Shown here: piece after piece, positions 56,650-64,000 of the stretch
How the letters are laid out: each line of letters opens with the position of its first letter
Position numbering within the stretch: position 1 is the first letter of the stretch
Source: Psilocybe azurescens
Lineage: Eukaryota > Basidiomycota > Agaricomycetes > Agaricales > Agrocybaceae
Length of the DNA stretch: 64,000 nucleotides
Direction: 5' to 3'
Assembly: GCA_023853785.1 (NCBI GenBank)
Contig: JAJIRX010000323.1
Location: 16,349-80,348 of the forward strand
Notes under the pieces: model-generated
What the model was told of the DNA's origin: nothing
Databases searched by the model: none
The model's input: the letters and a program-made list of their open reading frames with translations, nothing else
Program-made: the position numbers and the translations under genes

Positions 56650-57597
56650 AGCAATATCATCCCAGTACTTGTACACTATCATGACGCTCAGCAGCACGCA
56701 AAAAGAGAAGAAAGGCTCGTCGATGTAGTGCTTGATTGCATCGCAGATCGTCACACTGAAAGCAGAGCAAGACCTGGCAACCAGCAAAGAAGGCAGTTCC
56801 AAAGACGATTTCGAGGGTGCAGAAGACGAGAATGAGTTGTGAGACGGTGTAAATTGGTACACAGATGATTGGCCGGAGAAGGTAGATGATGAACAGAGCG
56901 ATGGGATTTGTGTAGTTGAGCCCAAATTTCTGCTTGAAGGTGGCGATGGCAATGAAAACGAGACGCCGAAGACAACTAGGCAGGATATGCGCAAGAACTT
57001 ACACATCATATTTATATTGATTGACATGGCCGGAAAGACAAAAGGACGTACCCATAGGGAAAGTGGTGTACCATCTTCTGCGAATTGGAATCCGATAAAG
57101 CTGTTGATGAGGAGACAACAGAATGTAGCAGCTACCAGGCCCTTATATACAGCAGCAAACCACTATTCCAGGAAAGTTAGTATGTGTGATATCAACAGAA
57201 TGGAAGGAGACACTAACAACATAGGCTTGACTGGACATTGGAATGATACCCAAATCGAGGAACATGGCGAGAAGTTCAATGAAAAACCTAACAATTTCTT
57301 TTCTGCCGACGGCAGTGTATTTACTTCTGATGTGGAGAATCATGATGGCAGTCATGATAATGGCAACAATGTGGACAAAACATGTCGCTAGAAAGGACAT
57401 TTCAGCCGTCAAAACTGGGAGATGTTTGAGAGAGGCGTACAAGGTTGGAATATTAGTGTGCCACCAATATTGTCATTTCTACTATAACACGTTGATTCAA
57501 CACCCTGGGCAGTGCCGACAAGTGGGCAGACGACAAGGGTGGCAGTTTCACACACCGTTGAAGGACCTGAGACATCCCCATTGTTGCAGAGGAATTT
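56650..57597 (-). pseudogene. CHS7: CHS7-like chitin synthase export chaperone, frame-broken
   Basis: Chs7 is an ER membrane protein needed for export of chitin synthase. Exons on the minus strand: about 57597-57441, 57387-57221, 57162-57052 and 56997-56650, with introns of 50-60 bases. The text begins FLCNNGDVSGPSTVC, then VVCPLVGTAQGVES. It joins across the first intron to [20 protein letters not shown] and [11 protein letters not shown]. Exon 3 gives GLVAATFCCLLINSFIGFQF and EDGTPLSLW, and exon 4 ALFIIYLLRPIICVPIYTVS, then AIKHYIDEPFFSFC and VYKYWDDIA. These are family hallmarks. Exon 4 changes frame at the run 56955-56958 and again near 56765. The usual C-terminal tail after YWD is not found. 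The start codon is unclear because the frame is open upstream into the HSP78 remnant. Confidence 0.75.
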
Positions 57598-57769
57598 TTG
57601 GGGGTGGGGGTAGGGTAAGTTCCTGGACAGTGAATGGTTTGGAATGGTGGTTGTGAGTGATGGTTTAAATGTTATTCTCGTCGTAAGTTGGGGCCTAACT
57701 CCAACTTTAGTTTTCTTTGTTGGGTTCGAGATGAAGATTTTCATCGGGTTGACATCAGAATCAGGTCGA

Positions 57770-59650
57770 GTCAAGGTAGGGTTAGGAGGGTGGTTCTCTT
57801 TGATGTCTAAGGCATCTCCAGAAACACGAATTTGGACAGTATTGCCATCTCTGTTTTATGAACATAAAAACATAAGTAATGCAGCGATGGGACAAAGCAA
57901 TGTCAAAAGTTATATTGCAAACGAACCTGATAGTCCCTTTCAGGAGTTTCTGTGCCAACAGGAAGAGCACATCCATACACATGACACATGCCATAGACGT
58001 CCGAATACCCGTGCTTGGCCAGCCAGTTGCTCACGGCGTCATCGACATCGAGGTTAATGTGCCGTGCTTGAGCCGCTCCACGACATTGTTCAGGGCGCAG
58101 CAAGACCTCTTTCAGGATCGGGGTCCGTGAGAGTTTGTTGAATACAAGCATGGAGTCTAAGCGGTTGAGCAGCTCTGGGGGAAGTACTCCTGCATGCGCT
58201 TGAGGACTTTGGACTTGGCGACAGTGTTGATGATGCCTGTTTTGGGGTCGCATGCAGATGAGTGGGCAAGAATGTCAGAGCCAAGGTTGCTGGTCAGGCA
58301 GATGATGGTGTTCTGTGGGGTTGGGAGGAAAAGGTGAAAGTCAGAAGAGGGTAGACAGAGAAAAATAAAGTCGCACGTACCTTGAACATTCAGTGTGGTC
58401 TTGTATGGCCTAAATCAATATGCCAACAGGTAGGTGATGGAAGGAAGTGTAGGATTCACGCCATTTGATTATCGAGTTCAAAAGGCACAAACTATTTGGT
58501 AACTAATAATTGGTCCAATCGGCGATCCTTCCAAGATATTGACGCAAGATCCTTTTTGCACATTTCATGCTCCAGATGTTGTCTTCCGATAGCGGCTCTG
58601 CGATTTGTCTTTGTGGAGGGACTAAATTTCTGGAGAGATTTGATCAAGCATGCCAATGATATGAAATGTTGACGTGGTCATGAGGACGAAGGAAAAGCAG
58701 CATTTACATCTTGTTGCTGCTGGTATTTGAGTGGAAGGGTGGTTGATGTGGCAAATGGGACAAATGGATAAAACCTGTCGCCACTGGCTAGATCGGTATA
58801 GAGTTCTAATAACGTGTTCGCCCTTCAGAAGCTGGTAGACGTAATGGACGTAGGGACAGAACCTAAGCACATGCCATTGAATGTACGAAAGTACAAAAAT
58901 TAAAAGAGAGACCTACTTTGCCTAAATTACATCCGCGTGGCACCCGTCTCTATTCTCTGACGATATCTGAGAGCTTTTATTGACCTGCAGTGGCCAGCAT
59001 CTGACACCGATAGGATACAGCATGCCGGAATTCAACGATTGTATATTATGCTCGACCAATATGTTGTCAAAATTGATGCCAGAGTTCCTGCGGCCAATTC
59101 CACCGGCAAGCTCCTTGGCAGCATTGTTCATGCGGCCATGGGTCATTTCAGGCTGGCCAGTCGTTTGCTTATGCAACCTGAAAAGTTGTAAGTAAGCCGC
59201 AATCTGGATGTGGTGAGAGGAAAGGACCTGACAGCGGGCATGTGGTCGTGTATCATGTTGGTAGGTTGATGAAGGTTGATGAGGTTTGATGATGAGTTTG
59301 CGATGACTCTTGAGACAACATTCAAAGTAGATGAGCTTCAAGTTCAAAGCGTTCAGAAGTGAGGTCATGTGTCGTCATTTTAGTAGTGCAAAAAGCGCAC
59401 TGAGTCAAGCTTGCTCAAGCTCTTCTTTGTCTGATCATAGATTCCATCGGAATTGTGCGGGGTATGTCAAATCTACTTTACGACCTTGACTGTCTGCGAT
59501 GGTTCCTTCATCCAAGATCTGCAGCAAAATCATTGAGACATCCTATCAGAAGGTATTGATGTTAGCCAGAGCCATCTTTATACAAATGCATCACAAATTA
59601 ACTAACCTTATGTGCCTTCTCCAGCTCGTCAAGCAATATGACAGCTAAAG
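57770..59650 (-). pseudogene. HSP78: HSP78/ClpB mitochondrial disaggregase, C-terminal remnant
   Basis: Hsp78 is the mitochondrial AAA+ disaggregase. Visible parts on the minus strand: AVILLDELEKAHK (exon end at 59607), then after a 64-base intron DVSMILLQILDEGTIADSQG (59542 down to about 59473). A gap of about 1.15 kb follows. Then TIICLTSNLGSDILAHSSA (from 58312), VLKRMQEYFP, ELLNRLDSMLVFNKLSRT, NLDVDDAVSNWLAKHGYSDV, VLFLLAQKLLKGTI and, across an intron (57926-57851), DGNTVQIRVSGDALDIKENH. Frame changes occur near the C-run at 58180 and after SDVYG. The N-terminal domains and first AAA module are missing. The 58.3-59.5 kb gap contains an unrelated open frame (58922-59368). The remnant reads without a stop into CHS7. 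Confidence 0.75.
58313..59472. other. Unexplained segment inside the HSP78 remnant
   Basis: Normal HSP78 genes pass directly from the GRKVD text to TIICLTSNLG, so this ~1.15 kb is an insertion or a greatly enlarged intron. A GTAGAT donor-like and CCCACAG acceptor-like sequence frame it. A minus-strand frame (58922-59368, 148 codons) reads NNAAKELAGGIGRRNSGINF, which I do not recognise. Confidence 0.45.
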
Positions 59651-59768
59651 TGTTATAGTGATGCCGTGGCGCTGCAGGAATTCTTTGGAAAGCCCAAAGT
59701 CGGTAAGCACAATGTGCCCGTCGCCACTGATGAGAATGTTCTTGGGATTGAGGTTGTGGCAGATGACA
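59648..59768 (-). pseudogene. AGC protein kinase, catalytic-loop fragment
   Basis: The minus strand reads [19 protein letters not shown] and [12 protein letters not shown], the catalytic loop and DFG region of an AGC kinase. The expected YRDLKPEN has become CHNLNPKN, so the catalytic Asp is lost. It continues directly into the HSP78 text near 59648. Its N-terminal half is at 62817-63260, beyond a 3-kb insertion. Confidence 0.72.
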
Positions 59769-60257
59769 CCCGCTGTCAGTACTTCTCACTCCCCACATAT
59801 TCCCTAGGACTGGAGGGATTGAGAAAGGGAGTGAAGGGAATAGAGGGAATAGAGGGAATAGAAAAGGAATAGAGGGGATTGAAGAGGAATGAAGGAATCG
59901 GAGAGGGAATAGAGGGGAATAGAGGGGGAATAAAAGGGGAATAGAGTTATTTATAGCCAATACAGTAGTAAAGTGGAATTCCCACGGCTTGAAGCTGAGT
60001 AAAAACAATTTCCCACACCTTTGGGCTGAATAAAAAAATAGATTTACACAGTCATCACTACTATCATACACCTACTATGCACTGCTTATATGATCTATTT
60101 TATATCATACACCTACTGTACACTGCTTATATAATCTACTCTATATCATACACCTATATATTGCTTATGTAATCTGCCTTGTATCATACACCTACTGTAC
60201 ATTGCTTATATAATCTACTATGTGAATTAACTTGTTTTTTACACACTTGTATTCAAT

Positions 60258-60720
60258 TTAGTCTGAGTCAGAATCACTGGTCTCCACTTCACAAGAATCA
60301 CTAGTCTTTTCATCCAATCCTAATTCTTCATTTTCATCATCACTATCTGAAGACTCTGCCTTTCTTTCTGCTTTGCAATGACATATTTTGTGGTAAAATA
60401 GCATTGTGTGTAGAAACCAGTTGAAATTGCCAGGTGTCATATATTTAAATATAGATTCAAAACCACCCAGCCATGCATTTAATTGTTGACACACTTGTGT
60501 ATTAAAGGCTTTCTGGGCATATGCATTGCCATTATCATTATATGCAATAATTACAAGATTTAGAGCTGAACCATCACCCAGAGAAGGATTGCAGTACATT
60601 TAACAAAGATAATCATTGGCTTGGTGATTAATATAATGAATGGTAAGTGTCCACAATAAATTTTAATGTTTTTTCCACATAGCATTCCAACTTCTATTGG
60701 TAACAGCTGTTTGCAACACT
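60258..60720 (-). pseudogene. KDZ-associated transposon protein, C-terminal fragment
   Basis: The minus strand reads IHYINHQANDYLC (one frame, near 60620), then CNPSLGDGSALNLVIIA, AFNTQVCQQLNAWLGGFESI and MTPGNFNWFLHTMLFYHKIC, then an acidic Ser/Asp-rich tail and a stop at 60258-60260. It is homologous to 45290-45730. One frame change near 60600 separates the first part. No DDE catalytic core of a KDZ transposase is seen in this element, so it may be a deleted derivative. Confidence 0.55.
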
Positions 60721-61319
60721 TGACATCCTTTTCAATACATATGTAATCAGGACAAGATTCTTTTGTCTTATAAACAGACTGCAAAAACTTTAATATATAA
60801 TATATTAGTTGTGGATTCAGACCTATCAAATTTTGTCCATACATCCAAAAGCCAGGCATCGCCAGGCTAACTGAGAGTCACACAGAGAATGACAAGACCA
60901 GAATATATTGATAGAACAACTGACTAGCTACAAGTGTGTACAGTGCATAAGGTCTAAGGTAAGTCTATATCAAGGAAATATGGTTTGGGGATCATAGTCA
61001 CATGCACATAAATGTATAAGATAAGATAATATGGAAAGGGGCTGTGGTAAGACTGGGGCACCAGGCTTACAGCATCTATATTATTTAAGGAACTAAATAC
61101 ATGATAATAATAGCAATAATAATAATAAATACCATGATCAGGACCTATGGTGGAAGAGCCATTGTCCTGATGTACATGGCCTGCAGCAATGGTGGTGGAC
61201 ACAACCAAACCATCAGCAGCAGTGAGAGGGCCACTGCTCTGGTTGGAGATTCCGATAGGATAATCAACATCAGCCACAGTGGTGGAAGGTGCACTGGGCT
61301 GATGTGGTGGTAGGGGAGA

Positions 61320-61625
61320 GCAATGGCATGGGTAAACCCGCGGGTATTGCGCCAGCACCCCATACCCTACCCGTAACCCTACGTGTTTACCCACCAAAAG
61401 AGAATAAAACATCCAAATTGGCCCATAATTGAAGGAGATATGGCTAATTTCGAAGAATTTTGCGAAATCAGTCATATCTTCCTCAGTTTTGGTCCGAAAA
61501 ATATGTTTTTAGACTCGTTCAAAAGCTGATGGGTAGGGCTATCGTAACCCGTACCCTACCCGCGCGGTACGCGTACCCCTAACCCATACAGGTTACCCCA
61601 ACTGGTACCATTACCTTGTGGTAGG
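61320..61625. repeat. TACCCG-rich palindromic insertion
   Basis: GGGTAAACCCGCGGGTA at the left and ACCCGTACCCTACCCGCGCG then GTACGCGTACCCCTAACCC at the right frame an AT-richer middle (GGAGATATGGCTAATTTCGA). The two sides can partly pair. It may be a small nested MITE or a recombined simple repeat. Confidence 0.45.
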
Positions 61626-62319
61626 CCTGAAGGCTTGGAAAGGGACTCACTATCAGCAGCAACAGTGGGAAGCACAGACACAGTAGGAGGGGAAGGGAGA
61701 ACTGGGAGGGCACTCAGGAGGGGCTACCAAGGTGGCAGGCCCATCAAGCTTCTGCACAACACTAAAAAGCGAACATAAAATTAATATATCCATATTTTTG
61801 AATGAAAAAGGGGGAGGGGTATGCGTACGGTTTTGAGGGTGGGTGGGGGGCCCTTTGCGGCCTCTGCGGCGTCCTCCTGACGTTGCTGTGTCGAAGTTTT
61901 ACGGCTGTGAGGGGTGGTATGGGTTGGTTAGCACCGGAAAAGCTTCGCCAAAAAAGCGAGCGCACGCACATTTCTGAGGTGCCTCTGGCACCCTTCCCCT
62001 CACCCTCATCGGCCTCTGCTCCTTCTTCCCCTGCTGCGGTTCATAGAGAGGAAGGAGTGGAGAGGGAGGGGAGAGGGAGGGATAGACGTTTGGGTGGTGG
62101 GGAAGGAGGGGAGGGGAGAGTGGATGGGGGGGCAAGGGAAGCAAGAATCGAACCGACAAAGGGGTGATGTAACATGGAAACCGTGACACTGGCTGTTGCC
62201 AAGATGCCGAAATCACGCGTGTTTGATGGACAGATTTTCGGACCGTTTAAGGGTCCAAAAATATGTCCGGCTGATCGGTATCCCATCAAACGGTTACCGA
62301 TCAAAATTGTATGTAAATT

Positions 62320-62592
62320 AATTAATTGATTCTAATCTACATCATAATGATCGTAACGAGCACCATGCGGACGCCAGTAATTAATTGATTCTGATCTACA
62401 TCATAATGATCATCATAATGATCGTAACAATGATCGTAACAATGTGCACCATGCGGACGCTAGTAATTAATTGATTCTACATCATAATGATTGTAACAAT
62501 GATTGTAACAATGAGCACCATGTGGATGCTAGTAAATAATTGATTCTACATCATAATGATCATAACAATGAGCACCATGCGGACGCCAGTCC
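62320..62592. repeat. Four tandem units of about 56-85 bp
   Basis: Each unit holds AATTGATTCTACATCATAAT, GATCGTAACAATGA and GCACCATGCGGACGC. GATCGTAACAAT is itself doubled in some units. The array lies next to the right subterminal palindromes of the 3-kb element. Confidence 0.75.
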
Positions 62593-62816
62593 GTTTTCGG
62601 TTCCGTTCTCGGTTCCGTTCCGGGGTAATCCGTTTTGTAAACGGATTCCGTTTAATTCCGCTGCGGAATCCGCCATTCCGCCGGAATTGATAATAAATAA
62701 TATGGCAGGGCCTTGTGCCATATTTCTGCCCTCATTCCTGGCGGAATGGCGGATTCCGTGGCGGACTCCAGCGGACTCCGGCCGGAATATGTGGGGACAC
62801 AAAGCCCTCCCGCTGT

Positions 62817-63260
62817 GTGCAGGCCCTCAACGCCCTTGACAATCTCGGTGTTGTAGAACTGTGCGAGCTGCATCATGAGGTTGCTGCCAGGATAGAAGTC
62901 CTGCAAAGAAACATGAAAAAAAGGTCAGGCTTTAAACTTAAACCAGGAGAGAAAACAAAGAATAGGAAGAAGAAAAGAAAAAGCACATACCATGACCAAA
63001 AACAAATTCTCCTTATCATGGAAGCTCCATCACAGCTTGACCACAAACGGATTGTGTCCCTCCGCCGTCATGCGCTTCAGCACCACTGCCTGCTCCATGA
63101 GCGTATGCTGCAGTTCCTGGTGCATCAGCACATGGTGCTTTGTGATGGCCTTCAGCACGAAGAGGTCCTGCATTGTCTTATGCTGCACGAGCAGCACTTT
63201 GCCTGCACAGCCTTTGCTGAGCACGTGCATCATCTCAAAGTCATCGATCATGACTTTGCG
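62817..63260 (-). pseudogene. AGC protein kinase, N-lobe fragment
   Basis: Exon 1 (63260-62991) reads IDDFEMMHVLSKGCAGKVLL (glycine loop), LFVLKAITKHHVL (ATP-binding Lys) and NPFVVKL, then a TGA where family members have Trp, then WSFHDKENLFLVM. After a ~90-base intron, exon 2 (62900 on) reads DFYPGSNLMMQLAQFYNTEI and VKGVEGLHTA, exactly the text that should precede GVIYRDLKPEN. This fits the Ypk/S6K-like AGC group. A GGACTCCA element starts at 63261, cutting the upstream part. Confidence 0.75.
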
Positions 63261-64000
63261 GAGGTCTTTCCTTTCCCCCACACAATCCATATGGACTCCA
63301 GTGGACTCCAGTGGACTCCACTGGACTCCACTGGACTCTCTGTCCAGCCAAACTGGCTGACAGATTGTCCAGTCCACTGGACTGGAACTGGACTGCAGTC
63401 CACTGGAGTCCACTGGACTCGCACTGGACTCCTGCCAAATTTTCAGTCCAGTCTCAGTCCAGTGGATTGAGAGTCCAGTCAAGTCCTGGAGTCCACTGGA
63501 GTCCACTGGACTGGGGCTTAAATATTCACTGAACAACAACAAATAATATATTTATTAGCACAGTCCAGTGGAGTCCAGTGGAGTCCAGTTGAATCCACTG
63601 GAGTCCACTGGATGCAATAATTAACACAATATCCAAAGTATGATCATTAGTTATTAATATTAATTGCAAAAAATAAAAGACTAAAATCAATGGAAATAAA
63701 TGACAGTTAAATGAAACAATAGTTAAATACACTAGGGAGCAATGCCTCCCTATGGATACAATTTTGTATTTTGTTCAGTCCGCGGGGTCAAATTTCACAA
63801 GAACATGTGACGCTCACACGTGCCCGGCATCGGCCGATCGGCACGACAACCATCAAATGGACGACCCCAACCTTTCTTCCGACTACCACCACCACCTCGT
63901 CGGTCGGAGCCAGGCGACAGCCAACCCAGCCAGCGACAGGGGCGACCAGGGCGAGACGAGACACGCAGGCCTTGAGCCGCGGACAGCGGCTGCGACAGGG
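63261..64000 (+). mobile_element. GGACTCCA element, CpG-rich copy, cut by the window end
   Basis: It starts GAGGTCTTTCCTTTCCCCC and follows the same order as element C: palindrome array (to 63612), AT-rich middle, GTATTTTGTTCAGTCCGC, then the GC-rich head. The head here keeps CpG sites (CGTGCCCGGCATCGGCCGAT) that are TG or CA in the copies at 24.4 and 32.5 kb. The base duplication next to it should begin ACTTTGCG. The right end lies outside the window. Confidence 0.8.

Larger units (their letters stand above)
59777..62808. mobile_element. 3,032-bp KDZ-related element with 8-bp target duplication
   Basis: CCCGCTGT flanks the unit at 59769-59776 and 62809-62816, and removing it rejoins an AGC-kinase gene in register. 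The ends read CAGTACTTCTCACTCCCC and, on the other strand, AGGGCTTTGTGTCCCC, both followed by ACATATTCC. Subterminal arrays are GGAATAGAG-type on the left (59810-59950) and GGAATTCCGC/GGACTCCGG-type palindromes on the right (62590-62790). A KDZ-type coding remnant lies on the minus strand inside. The end sequence and duplication size resemble the GGACTCCA elements. Confidence 0.8.

Overview
The window reads as transposon-rich nuclear DNA of a mushroom-forming basidiomycete (Agaricomycetes). The reasons are a basidiomycete-type multi-pass membrane gene with ~50-base introns, Plavaka and KDZ transposon remains typical of that class, and fungal gene remnants (CHS7, HSP78, NIMA-type and AGC kinases). 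No database search was possible, so family names rest on motif recognition.

Layout. 0.3-1.6 kb: a six-exon membrane-protein gene. 3.2-8.1 kb: nested elements of an unusual DNA-transposon-like family (called 'GGACTCCA elements' here). Their ends read GAGGTCTTT and GTGTACTTTACC or CAGTACTTTACC. They carry dense subterminal arrays of short palindromes around GGACTCC, a coding-like minisatellite core and, in two copies, a tRNA-like module. Further members or fragments lie at 17.1, 24.0, 32.0-33.5 (complete), 44.9 and 63.3 kb. 8-17 kb: a CACTA-type transposase scrap, two Tc1-like elements, a dispersed repeat ('R') and AT-rich repeats. 20.3-21.9 kb: a fatty-acyl-CoA-reductase-like gene with frame breaks. 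24.8-26.4 kb: a small LTR element encoding only Gag. 26.8-29.4 kb: a 5'-truncated NIMA-kinase pseudogene. 33.7-35.2 kb: a ~170-bp satellite. 35.7-36.6 kb: a hAT fragment. 37.6-44.4 kb: a young Ty3/chromovirus element with 442-bp LTRs inserted in an R copy. 45-52 kb: KDZ, Harbinger and Plavaka remains with a foldback insertion. 56.6-63.3 kb: minus-strand remains of CHS7, HSP78 and an AGC kinase. The kinase is split by a 3,032-bp element that has an 8-bp target duplication and holds KDZ-type coding sequence.

How the parts relate. Matching 8-bp duplications (3.3/5.5, 32.0/33.5 and 59.8/62.8 kb) and related ends suggest that the GGACTCCA elements are non-autonomous relatives of the KDZ-bearing element. 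Copies differ strongly in CpG content, which looks like methylation-driven decay. Many frame breaks in otherwise young elements are single-base losses in homopolymer runs, so sequencing error must be excluded before calling these genes dead.
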